From: Actinoplanes nipponensis | GTDB taxonomy: Bacteria > Actinomycetota > Actinomycetes > Mycobacteriales > Micromonosporaceae | Length of the DNA: 64,000 nucleotides | Assembly (NCBI RefSeq): GCF_016862275.1 | Contig: NZ_BOMQ01000030.1 | Span: forward strand, 108,859-172,858 | Direction of reading: 5' to 3' | Part shown: positions 24,958-35,318 of the stretch, piece by piece | How the letters are laid out: every line of letters begins with the position of its first letter | How positions within the stretch are numbered: position 1 is the first letter of the stretch | Program-made: the position numbers and the translations under genes | The notes under the pieces: generated by a model | The model's input: only the letters and a program-made list of their open reading frames with translations | Databases searched by the model: none | What the model was told of the DNA's origin: nothing

Positions 24958-27141
24958 ATGGCAGGTGGGGCGTGGTGGGCACAACGCTGGCTTCGCGGTA
25001 CCGACACGATGCTGGGCCAGATCCGCACCCTCTTCCTCGGCATCCTGCTGCTCTGGCCGCTGTTCGGCCTGTGGGGCCTCAGCGGCCACCGCCGCGAGCT
25101 GGCCGCGCCGGCCGTCGCAGCCACCCTGGTGGTGGTGGGCTGGCTCTACACCGGTTACCGGCGGCAGCGATTCCCGGCCTGGAGCTGGATCCTCGAGGGC
25201 GCCTGCGTCTGCCTGGTGGCCGCCGGCTCCGACTTCGGCATCACCATCGGCCTGTGCGTGGTCTGGGTCAACTTCCGCTCGCTCTACGGGCGGCTGCGGG
25301 AGAAGATCCTCGCCGTCGCGGTGATCTGCGCGATCATGGGGATCGGCGTCGTGACGTTCGGGGTGCCCGCCAGCGTCGCCGTCGCGCTGTTCTTCACCGT
25401 GCTGATCTCGCTCGCGGTCAACCATGTCCTCGCGCGGGGCAGCAGCGCCCGGGACCGGTCGGCCGACCGGGAAGCCACGCTGGCCTCCGCCGGCGGCGGC
25501 CTGGTCGCCTCCACGACGCGCGGCGAGGCGATGGACGTGACCCTGGGCGCCGCGCTGAGCCTGGACCGCGCCGCGAGCGCCGCGCTCATCTTCACCGTCG
25601 CCGGCCCGGCGCTGCACGTCATCGCCGCCGCCGGGCACGTGGGCACCGAGGCCGCCGGATGGGTCACCGAGCTGACACGGCTGCCCGAGCGGACCCGGGC
25701 CGCCCTGCGGCCCGGCGGCTACGTGATGGTCACCGGCGGGGACGCCGACGCGGTCACCGACGTGCTGCGGCTGCCCCGGCACCCCGTGGTCATGCTCGCG
25801 CCGATGGCGGCCCACGGCGGCGTCTTCGGCATGCTGGTGCTGGCGCTCGTCCGCCGGCCGTCCGACGACCTGTCGTCCTCGATGACGACCCTGGCGGACG
25901 AGGCCGCCCTGACCCTCGACCAGCTGCTGAGCCGGTCGCGGCTGAGCATCGTGGTCGAACACTCGGCCGACGCGCTGATCCTGGCCGGCGAGGCGGGCCA
26001 CATCCGTTTCGTCAACCCGGCGGCCGAGACGATGCTGAGCCACCCGGCCGGCGAGCTGGTCGGCAGCGACCTCTGGCAGCTGGTGCACGAGAACGACGTC
26101 AGCACGCTGCGGGACGCCGCGTCGGCGTTCGAGCGGGCGGCGCCGGTGCCCTGCCGCATCCGCGGCCACGAGCACGCCGGCTGGACCGAGGTGGAGGCGC
26201 TGGTCGAGTACGTGAGCGAGCACGACGGCTCCCGCAGCATCGTCTTCACCGCGCGCGACGTCTCCGAGCGGCACCGGCTCGAACTCGAGCTGCGGCACGC
26301 CCAGAAGCTGGAGTCGGTGGGCCGGCTCGCCGCGGGCATCGCGCACGAGATCAACACGCCGATCCAGTTCGTCGGGGACAACCTGCGCTTCCTCGACACC
26401 GCCTTCGCGGATCTGGACCGGCTGCTCGGCGCGTACCGGGAGCTGGTCGCGACGGCTCAGGGCGACGGTGACATCCCGGCCGCCCTGAGCCACCTCGACT
26501 CGGTGGCGACCGAGATCGACATCGAGTTCGTCATGGAGGAGGTGCCGGTCGCCATCACCCAGACCCTCGAGGGCATCAGCCGGGTCGCCCACATCGTGCG
26601 CGCGATGAAGGCGTTCGGCCACCCCGGCACGGAGGAGAAGAGCCGGGCCGACCTCAACGAGGCGATCACCAACACCATCGTGGTCGCCAACAACGAGATC
26701 AAGTACATCGCCGACGTCGAGACCGACCTCGGCGACCTGCCCCTGGTGCACTGCCACCTCGGCGACATCAACCAGGTCGTGCTCAACCTGGTGGTGAACG
26801 CCGCGCACGCGATCGGCGCCGCGGACCGCGGCCGGGGCCGGATCCGGGTCAGCACCCGACTGGAGGAGGGGTACGCGGTCATCGAGGTCGCCGACACCGG
26901 CACCGGCGTGCCCCCGGAGATCGCCGACAAATTGTTCGACCCCTTCTTCACCACCAAGGAGGTGGGCACCGGCACCGGCCAGGGCCTCGCCCTGGTCCGC
27001 ACCCTGGTGACCGACCGGCACGGGGGGACCATCGACTTCACCAGCACGGTCGGGGTCGGCACGGTCTTCACCGTACGGTTGCCCGTGGTCGGCCACGACG
27101 AGCCGCAGCCGAGCTCCGAGCTCGCGGAGGCGTCGCTGTGA
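24958..27141 (+). CDS. Membrane sensor histidine kinase (TM-GAF-PAS-HK)
   Basis: A 727-residue kinase. The first 160 residues hold five or six hydrophobic segments (TLFLGILLLWPLFGLWGL, VICAIMGIGVVTFGV). A GAF-like domain spans about 170-310, a PAS domain about 325-440 (IVVEHSADALILAGEAGHIRFVNPA), then HisKA with LAAGIAHEINTPIQFVGDN (His near 463) and an ATPase domain (NQVVLNLVVNAAHAI; GTGTGQGLALVRTLV). GGGAGGGA precedes ATG 24958. Its stop overlaps the start of the REC-HDOD gene (GTGA), so they form a two-component pair. The kinase core closely resembles that of the kinase at 35315-37291. Confidence 0.92.
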   Translation: MAGGAWWAQRWLRGTDTMLGQIRTLFLGILLLWPLFGLWGLSGHRRELAAPAVAATLVVVGWLYTGYRRQRFPAWSWILEGACVCLVAAGSDFGITIGLCVVWVNFRSLYGRLREKILAVAVICAIMGIGVVTFGVPASVAVALFFTVLISLAVNHVLARGSSARDRSADREATLASAGGGLVASTTRGEAMDVTLGAALSLDRAASAALIFTVAGPALHVIAAAGHVGTEAAGWVTELTRLPERTRAALRPGGYVMVTGGDADAVTDVLRLPRHPVVMLAPMAAHGGVFGMLVLALVRRPSDDLSSSMTTLADEAALTLDQLLSRSRLSIVVEHSADALILAGEAGHIRFVNPAAETMLSHPAGELVGSDLWQLVHENDVSTLRDAASAFERAAPVPCRIRGHEHAGWTEVEALVEYVSEHDGSRSIVFTARDVSERHRLELELRHAQKLESVGRLAAGIAHEINTPIQFVGDNLRFLDTAFADLDRLLGAYRELVATAQGDGDIPAALSHLDSVATEIDIEFVMEEVPVAITQTLEGISRVAHIVRAMKAFGHPGTEEKSRADLNEAITNTIVVANNEIKYIADVETDLGDLPLVHCHLGDINQVVLNLVVNAAHAIGAADRGRGRIRVSTRLEEGYAVIEVADTGTGVPPEIADKLFDPFFTTKEVGTGTGQGLALVRTLVTDRHGGTIDFTSTVGVGTVFTVRLPVVGHDEPQPSSELAEASL

Positions 27142-28382
27142 CCGGGACAGACGTGGTGACGCCGGCGGCCGCCGGAACCGCGCGGCCGCACATCCTCTTC
27201 GTCGACGACGAGCCCCGGATCCTCGGCGGCCTGCGCCGGATGCTGCGCACCCACCGCGACCGCTGGGACATGTCCTTCGCCGAGGGCGCCGAGGCCGCCC
27301 TGGCCGCGCTGCGGGAACGGCCGTGCGACGTGATCGTCTCCGACTACCGCATGCCCGGCATGAACGGCGCGCAGCTGCTGGAGCGGGTGCGCCTGGAGTA
27401 CCCCGGCACCGCCCGGGTGATCCTGTCGGGCCAGACCAACGAGGACAACCTGCTCAGCATCATGGTGCTGGCGCACGAGTTCCTCACCAAGCCGAGCTCA
27501 CCGGAGCAGCTGGTCGCCACGGTGGAGCGGCTGATCGACGTCCGGGCCGCCAGCGGCGGCGGCATCCGGCCGGACCGGGCCGACGTGCAGTCGCTGCCGA
27601 GCCCACCGCGCACGCTGGTCGAGCTGGTCGCGGCCCTCGCCGGCGAGGAGGCGTCGGCGCATTCCGTCGGCGCCGTCATCGAGCAGGACCCCGCCGCCAC
27701 CGCCAAGATCCTGCAGCTGGTGAACTCGTCGGCGTACACGATGGCCCGCAAGGTCAGCGACGTGGGCCAGGCGGTGGCCCTGCTCGGTCTGCACACGGTG
27801 CGCGGCCTGGTGCTGATGCACGACCTGATCCGCACGTTCGACGCCGCGAGCGGGCTCCCGGTGGAGTGGCTCGAAGGGCTCACCCTGCACTCGGTCGAGA
27901 CGTCGCGGCTGTGCCGGATGTTCGCCGACGGCGCCGAATGGGAGAGCAACGCCTTCACCGCGGGCCTGTTGCACGAGGTGGGGCAGTTGGTCCTGGCCTC
28001 GATGCGGCCGCGGGAGTTCGCCGACGCCCGAACCGCGTGGCGCGCTCCGGAACCCGAGCCGGGGGGCCCGACCTTCCTGTGCGTCGCGGAGTCGGCGGTC
28101 ATCGGCTTCTCGCACATCGACGCCGGCGCCGACCTGCTGCGGTTCTGGGGGCTGCCCGATCCGGTGATCGAGGCGGTCGCCGGCCACGCGGCGACCGTGC
28201 AGCCGAGCGCGGTCGTCGACGCGTCCAGCGCCGTCGCACTGGCCCACATGGTGGTGGAGGCGGACCTGGGCCCGGTGTGCGGGCCACTCGGCCCGGCGCC
28301 GCTCGAGGAGGATCAGCTCGACGAGCGGGCCCGTACGGTGATCACCCGGTGGCGGCGGGAGCGGTCGCGGCACGGGGGCTGA
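27138..28382 (+). CDS. Response regulator with REC and HDOD domains
   Basis: A 414-residue regulator. REC domain at about 18-135 (ILFVDDEPRILGGLRRML; phospho-Asp in VIVSDYRMPGMNG; FLTKPS). HDOD domain at about 150-360 (LQLVNSSAYTMARKVSDVGQAVALLGLHTVRGLVL; FTAGLLHEVGQLVL). HDOD proteins lack DNA-binding parts and act in signalling, often with cyclic-di-GMP or phosphorelay systems. Its partner is the kinase immediately upstream (4-bp overlap). Its 3' end overlaps the convergent REC-HD gene by 41 bp. Confidence 0.91.
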   Translation: MTGTDVVTPAAAGTARPHILFVDDEPRILGGLRRMLRTHRDRWDMSFAEGAEAALAALRERPCDVIVSDYRMPGMNGAQLLERVRLEYPGTARVILSGQTNEDNLLSIMVLAHEFLTKPSSPEQLVATVERLIDVRAASGGGIRPDRADVQSLPSPPRTLVELVAALAGEEASAHSVGAVIEQDPAATAKILQLVNSSAYTMARKVSDVGQAVALLGLHTVRGLVLMHDLIRTFDAASGLPVEWLEGLTLHSVETSRLCRMFADGAEWESNAFTAGLLHEVGQLVLASMRPREFADARTAWRAPEPEPGGPTFLCVAESAVIGFSHIDAGADLLRFWGLPDPVIEAVAGHAATVQPSAVVDASSAVALAHMVVEADLGPVCGPLGPAPLEEDQLDERARTVITRWRRERSRHGG

Positions 28383-29538
28383 CCACGGCCTCGTCGAGGA
28401 TCATCAGGGGCTCGGCGACGCCGTCCTCGAGGGCGGCGAAGTTGCGCAGCCGGGTCAGCAGACCGACGGTGACCTCCTGGCCGGCGTTCACCAGCAGCAC
28501 GTCCGACCGGCTGCGGACGGCGGCCGCCAGCACCATGCCGGACTGCAGGTCGGTCAGCATCACGCCGCGGATGCTCTCGGCCGACGCGGCGGCGGTCGCC
28601 GCGAACGCCTCCAGCAGCGCCGGGTCGTAGAGCCTGGCATTGGTGCGCAGAGTGGCCAGCGCGACCGTCGGCGACATGCCCTGCAGGAGCAGGGCGTCGT
28701 GATCCTGGACGAGCCGCAGCAGCCGGCCGCCGAACGGGATGCGCTCGCCGGCGGTGGCGTCGCCGGGCGTGCCGGAGCCGTCGAATCCCTTCCGCGAGTA
28801 GTGGATGCACTCGGCCACCGGCGCCATCCTCGGGATCGGCGCGATGAGCTGCTCGGCGACCGCCGGCAGGTGGTCGACCATCGCCTGCTCCGCCGGGGTG
28901 AGCTCCGCGCCGGCGTCGAGCTTGCCGGCCACGGTGGGCGGCAGCGACACGATGCCCAGCTGCGCCATCTCCACGGCGAGCTCGGCGGCCCACCGGTCCT
29001 CGGCCGGCACCTTGTCGAGGATCGCGGAGGCCACCCGCCGCATCCGGGCGGCGCGGCCGAACGCGGCCGGGCTGGCCAGCGACAGCACGTCGGACAGCGC
29101 CTTGACGCTGCCCTGCAGGGTCTGTTCGAGCAGCTCGCGTTCCGACACGACCAGCCGATGCTGGTTCACGCAGTCGCGGAGAGCGGCCGTCATGGTCTCG
29201 GTGTCGACCGGTTTGAGCAGCATCCGGAAGACGCGGCCCTGGTTCACGGTGACGGCGGCGTCGGCGAGGCTGGTATGTCCGGTCAGCAGCATCCGGGTGC
29301 TGGTCGGGGCCGCCTTCGCCGCCGCCGCCAGAAATTCGGCGCCGTTGATGCCGGGCATGAGGAAGTCGGACACGATCACGGCGAACGGGGTGTCCGCCTT
29401 GAGGGCGAACAGGCCGTTGGCCGCACCGACCGCGGTCTCGACGGTGAAGTCGCGCCGCAGCTGGCGCCGCAGGCCGTCGAGGAGGTGGGGTTCGTCGTCG
29501 ACCAGCAGGATCCGGGGTTTGTCGACGGCGGTCGTCAT
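28342..29538 (-). CDS. Response regulator with degenerate HD-GYP-type output
   Basis: A 398-residue RpfG-like protein. REC domain: ILLVDDEPHLLDGLRRQL with phospho-Asp in VIVSDFLMPGING and LLKPVD. The C-terminal region keeps the HD-GYP scaffold (KGFDGSGTPGDATAGERIPFGGRLL; YDPALLEAF) but the metal-binding HD pair is replaced (ELAVEMAQLGIVSLP) and the HHE motif reads IHYSRKG. It is therefore probably not an active cyclic-di-GMP phosphodiesterase; it may bind partners instead. GAGGAG lies 5 bp before ATG 29538. It is 40 bp downstream of the kinase at 29579-31867 in the same operon. Confidence 0.86.
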   Translation of the reverse strand: MTTAVDKPRILLVDDEPHLLDGLRRQLRRDFTVETAVGAANGLFALKADTPFAVIVSDFLMPGINGAEFLAAAAKAAPTSTRMLLTGHTSLADAAVTVNQGRVFRMLLKPVDTETMTAALRDCVNQHRLVVSERELLEQTLQGSVKALSDVLSLASPAAFGRAARMRRVASAILDKVPAEDRWAAELAVEMAQLGIVSLPPTVAGKLDAGAELTPAEQAMVDHLPAVAEQLIAPIPRMAPVAECIHYSRKGFDGSGTPGDATAGERIPFGGRLLRLVQDHDALLLQGMSPTVALATLRTNARLYDPALLEAFAATAAASAESIRGVMLTDLQSGMVLAAAVRSRSDVLLVNAGQEVTVGLLTRLRNFAALEDGVAEPLMILDEAVVSPRAATAPAATG

Positions 29539-29578
29539 GCGGGCTCCTCGCACTGATGGAATGTGCCGAATATATCCG

Positions 29579-31863
<2,285 letters not shown>

Positions 31864-31867
<4 letters not shown>

Positions 31868-33561
31868 GACGCGGGCAGCCAGGCCCAGGCACGAGCGTTC
31901 CACCGGTCCGCCGCCCAGGCCCGCGCGGCCCAGTCGTCGGCGGCCCAGGCCCGGGCCGACCAGTCGGCGTCCGCCCAGGCCCGCGCGGCCCAGTCGTCGG
32001 AGGCCCAGGCGCGCGCGGCCCAGGCCCGGGCCGCCCAGGCCCGCGCCGCCCACTCGCCGTCGGCCCAGGCCCGGGCCGACCAGTCGGCGTCCGCCCAGGC
32101 CCGCGCGGCCCACGCGCGGGCGGCGGGGTCGAGCTGGGCCCAGGCGCGGGCGGCCCAGTCGCGCGAGGCGGGGGTCAGCTTCCGCCACGCCTGGTCCGCG
32201 GACTGCTCGTCCCCGTCCACCAGGGCCTCGGTGAAGGCGGCCCAGCGCTTCGCGTCGCGTCCGACCGTGGCGGTGTCGGCGTCGTACTGCTGCTGCGCCT
32301 TGCCGGCGTGCCAGCGCGGTGCGGCGGCGAGCACGGCGAGCGCGTCCAGGCCACCGGCGCCGCCACCGGAGGCGCGGCTCAGCCCGGGACTGGCGTACGC
32401 CTCGCTGACGAGCAGGTTCTTGACCGCGTCCGGCCGCAGTCGGGGCTGGACGGCCAGCACGTCCGCGATGACCGCGGAGGTGACCGCGGCGGCCATGGAC
32501 GTGCCGGAGCCGCGGAAGTAGCCGTCGCCGACGCGGGCCCGCGGGTTGCCCCGGTCCACCACGCTGCCCGGCGCGGCCAGGCTCACCACGTGGCCACCGG
32601 CCGCGACCAGGTCCGGCTTCGCGTCGCCCTGCCAGGTCGGCCCCCGGCCGGACCAGACGCCGACCACGTCGTCGCCGCGCGCGGCCGTGCCGGCGGCGTC
32701 CAGCCCGCCGGCGGTGAGCAGCAGCGGGTCGTTGCCGGGCGAGGTCACCGAGCCGGTGCCGGGCCCGTCGTTGCCGGACGGCACGACCACCACGACGCCC
32801 TGGTGCCACAACGACTCGAGCGCCTGGGTCAGCGGATCGATCTGGTACGGCAGCGGACTGTTCGAGGACAGTGACAGGTTGAGCACCTGCACGTCGTCGC
32901 GGTGGTCACTGACCCACTGCAGGCCGCGCAGCACGGTGATGAGGTCGGTACGCCCGTCCGCGTCGGCGACCTTGACGTCCACGAGCTTCGCGCCGGGCGC
33001 CACTCCGCGGTACGCGCCGGCCGAGGCCGCACCGGTGGCGGCGATCAGGCCGGCCATGAACGTGCCGTGGCCGTACCCGTCCCCGGCGCCGGTGCCGGTG
33101 AGGTCCACCCGGGCGGCGACCTGCCCGGCGAGATCGGGGACGTCGGCGACGCCGGTGTCGACGACGGCCACGGTGACGCCGCGCCCCTCGTCGCCGTCGG
33201 CGGCCAGACCCAGCATCTGGCGTACCGTCGTCGCGCCGGCCGTCCCCTCGGGCGTCTCCGCCTCGGCGACGGTGATCTCGCGCTGGGGCGCGACCGACCA
33301 CGCCGGGTCCAGCGTGGTGTGCCGCGGCAGGCGGGCCGCCACGCCGCGCACGACGGGCAGCAGGGACACGACCTGGCCGCCGGCGGCCAGGACCGCCCGC
33401 GCCGCGCCCTCGGCGTCGGCGCCCGTGACGACGACATCACGCCACGCCGCGGCGGTGGGCTGCGCGGCGGAGGGGGCGGGGAGACTGACGACCCCGAGGG
33501 CGGCGGCGACGACGGTCGCCATCAGGCGACGGTGGGTGGCGGTGGCGCTGGTGATTTTCAC
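31864..33561 (-). CDS. Secreted S8 subtilisin-like protease with C-terminal Trp pentad repeats
   Basis: A 565-residue exported protease. Signal peptide residues 1-33 (MATVVAAALGVVSLPAPSAAQ). Catalytic triad: Asp135 in VAVVDTGVAD, His165 in GYGHGTFMAGLI, Ser355 in GSGTSMAAAV, with Asn264 in PSGNDGPG for the oxyanion hole. From residue 456 to 560 the sequence is a run of five-residue units with Trp at the fourth place (xxxWA), 11 of them ARAWA; it ends WLPAS. GTG 33561 follows AGGAGAG and begins a basic signal peptide. The stop overlaps the kinase gene at 31867 (GTGA), so this protease and a sensor kinase are made together. Substrate unknown. Confidence 0.92.
31882..32196 (-). repeat. 15-nt coding repeat giving Trp pentads (with 120-nt higher-order repeat)
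   Basis: Twenty-one in-phase 15-nt units encode pentads with Trp in position four; Pro replaces Trp in two (KLTPA, QLDPA). Positions 31941-31992 and 32061-32112 are identical over 52 bp, exactly 120 bp apart, which indicates recent internal duplication of a 40-residue block. Confidence 0.93.
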
Positions 33562-33607
33562 GGCCTGCGCTCTCCTAATCACTCTGGGTAACGCTATGAC
33601 GCAACAG

Positions 33608-33669
33608 CTGAGAAGGCCGTCTCCGTCCGTGGCGGGAACATCGGCCGCCCCCACGACGACCTGAGAAGG
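33608..33669. promoter_or_regulatory. Direct repeat CTGAGAAGG upstream of the subtilase
   Basis: CTGAGAAGG occurs at 33608-33616 and 33661-33669, same orientation and 53 bp apart (five helical turns). Both lie in the 124-bp lower-GC gap between the receiver gene and the protease start, so they may be activator sites for a protease/kinase promoter. Confidence 0.3.
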
Positions 33670-33685
33670 ATGTCACCGGATTCCG

Positions 33686-34069
33686 TCACCGCTCGACGAC
33701 GGGCACCTGACCCGCCAGCACGCCGTCGATCAGGTCGAGCACCGCGTCCGCGGTGAACGGCTTGGCCAGGTAGTAGTCCACGCCACCGGCCCAGGCCCGG
33801 GTGCTGGCGTCGGCCTCGGCGGCCGCGGTCAGCATGAGGACGGGCACCGGCTCACCGGGCAGGCCGCGGATGGCGGTGAGCACCCCGAAGCCGTCCAGGC
33901 CCGGCATCATCACATCCAGGATCACGAAGTCGGGGCCGGCCGCCTGCACCTCGCGCACTGCGGCCAGCCCGTCCACCGCCACGCTGACCTCGTACCCGTC
34001 CATCTCCAGCACGTCGGTCAGCAGTTGCCGGATCGCCGGATCGTCGTCGACGACCAGGATGCGTGCCAT
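33686..34069 (-). CDS. Stand-alone receiver (response regulator)
   Basis: A 127-residue CheY-like single-domain receiver. Acidic pocket RILVVDDDPAIR, phospho-Asp in FVILDVMMPGLDGFGVL, the Thr in VLMLTAAAEAD, and the Lys in YYLAKPFTADAV. No output domain. GGAAGGGGAG precedes the ATG. It sits between the REC-HDOD gene and the protease on the same strand and could shuttle phosphate between the two kinases of the run. Confidence 0.92.
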   Translation of the reverse strand: MARILVVDDDPAIRQLLTDVLEMDGYEVSVAVDGLAAVREVQAAGPDFVILDVMMPGLDGFGVLTAIRGLPGEPVPVLMLTAAAEADASTRAWAGGVDYYLAKPFTADAVLDLIDGVLAGQVPVVER

Positions 34070-34092
34070 GATCTCCCCTTCCGAGGGACCGG

Positions 34093-34112
34093 CCGCGGCG
34101 GGCCCGCCGCGG
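34093..34112. terminator. 20-bp perfect palindrome between REC-HDOD and receiver genes
   Basis: CCGCGGCGGG-CCCGCCGCGG lies 3 bp after the REC-HDOD stop and 23 bp before the receiver start. As RNA it gives a strong stem (the innermost pairs would open as a loop). It may attenuate transcription or stabilise the upstream message. No U-tract. Confidence 0.5.
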
Positions 34113-34115
34113 TGA

Positions 34116-35318
34116 TCAGTGCCGGCCGCGGCGGCGCCACGACCCGGCCTGGTGCGATGCCTCGTCGGCGGCCCGCCGCCAGTCGACGTCCTGGGCCCGC
34201 AACTGCGGGTGGGCGAGCAACCGGGCCAGCTCGTCGTCCCGGCCCGCCTGGCTGCCGGCGGCCGAACAGGCGGACTCCGTGCGCTGGATCAGCAGGTGCG
34301 CCGTGCGCACGGCCGCGGCCACCCCGAGCCCGGAGGGCTCCGGCGACTGCTCCAGGTCGCGCTGGGCGACAGCGGTCACGATCGGCGCCGGCAGCCCCCA
34401 CAGGTGCAGCAGCTCCACCCCGACGTCGCGGAACGGGACCCCGTCGCGGGTCTCCGAGGCGAGGTCGACCGCGGATTCCCGCTCCTCGCCCGCGGTCGCC
34501 AGGCAGACCAGCCGCCCGACGTCCTGCAGCAGCGCCGCGGCCTGCGCGTGCGGCCGGTTCGCCGGCGAGGCCACGAAGTCCACCAGGCAGGCGGTCGCCA
34601 CCGCGTGCCGCCAGGCCATGTGCAGGTGCTGCTCGATCGCCGGGTCCCAGGCCGAGGCCGGGCGCAGCGCGTGGCCCGCGCCGGCCACCGCCTGCACCAT
34701 CGGCACCCCCATCGCGTTGACGATCGACTCGACCGAGGAGTTGCGCGGGCGCGCCCCGAAGAACCGGCTGTTGGACAGCTGGAGCAGCTTGGCGGTCAGC
34801 CCGACGTCGTGCATGGCCATCTGCACCGCGTACGCCAGGTTGGCGTCCGGCGCGAGCAGCCCGACGATGCCGTCGGTGTGCTCCGGCAGCGTCGGTACGG
34901 CGCGGACCGCGCCGGCGATCCGCCGCGCCTCGCTCCGGTGCGCGCCCGACGTCCTGACCAGCAGCTGTTCGATGACGGCGATGAGGCTGTCGGCGTCGGA
35001 GGGCTTGGTCAGGAACCGATGGCCGGCGACGGCCACCTGGATCGCCGCCGCCGGCTCGATGTGGCCGGACAACACCACCCGGGCCACCTCCGGGTGCCGG
35101 CGGCTGACGGCGGTCAGCAGCTCGGCGCCGTCCATCCCGGGCATCCGCATGTCGGACACCACCACGTCGTGGGGCTCCCGGGCCAGCAGTTCCAGCGCCT
35201 CGGCACCGTCGGAGACGAACGCCATGTCCCACTCGCCGCGCTTGCCCCGCAGCGAACGGCGCAGCCCGTCCAGGATGCGCGGTTCGTCGTCGACGAACAG
35301 GGCGCGGGCCCTGCTCAT
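34116..35318 (-). CDS. Response regulator with REC and HDOD domains
   Basis: A 400-residue paralogue of the protein at 27138. REC: ALFVDDEPRILDGLRRSL, phospho-Asp in VVVSDMRMPGMDG, FLTKPSD. HDOD at about 140-340: LLQLSNSRFFGARPRNSSVESIVNAMG and AAALLQDVGRLVCL. A Ser/Arg/Asp-rich tail follows. It is translationally coupled (ATGA at 35315-35318) to the PAS kinase upstream, its likely partner. No DNA-binding domain, so output is through protein or nucleotide signalling. Confidence 0.9.
   Translation of the reverse strand: MSRARALFVDDEPRILDGLRRSLRGKRGEWDMAFVSDGAEALELLAREPHDVVVSDMRMPGMDGAELLTAVSRRHPEVARVVLSGHIEPAAAIQVAVAGHRFLTKPSDADSLIAVIEQLLVRTSGAHRSEARRIAGAVRAVPTLPEHTDGIVGLLAPDANLAYAVQMAMHDVGLTAKLLQLSNSRFFGARPRNSSVESIVNAMGVPMVQAVAGAGHALRPASAWDPAIEQHLHMAWRHAVATACLVDFVASPANRPHAQAAALLQDVGRLVCLATAGEERESAVDLASETRDGVPFRDVGVELLHLWGLPAPIVTAVAQRDLEQSPEPSGLGVAAAVRTAHLLIQRTESACSAAGSQAGRDDELARLLAHPQLRAQDVDWRRAADEASHQAGSWRRRGRH

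Noticed and set aside
31882..32196. CRISPR-like or minisatellite array
   Set aside because: The 15-nt repeat is in frame with the protease gene and keeps the Trp register; there are no spacers.
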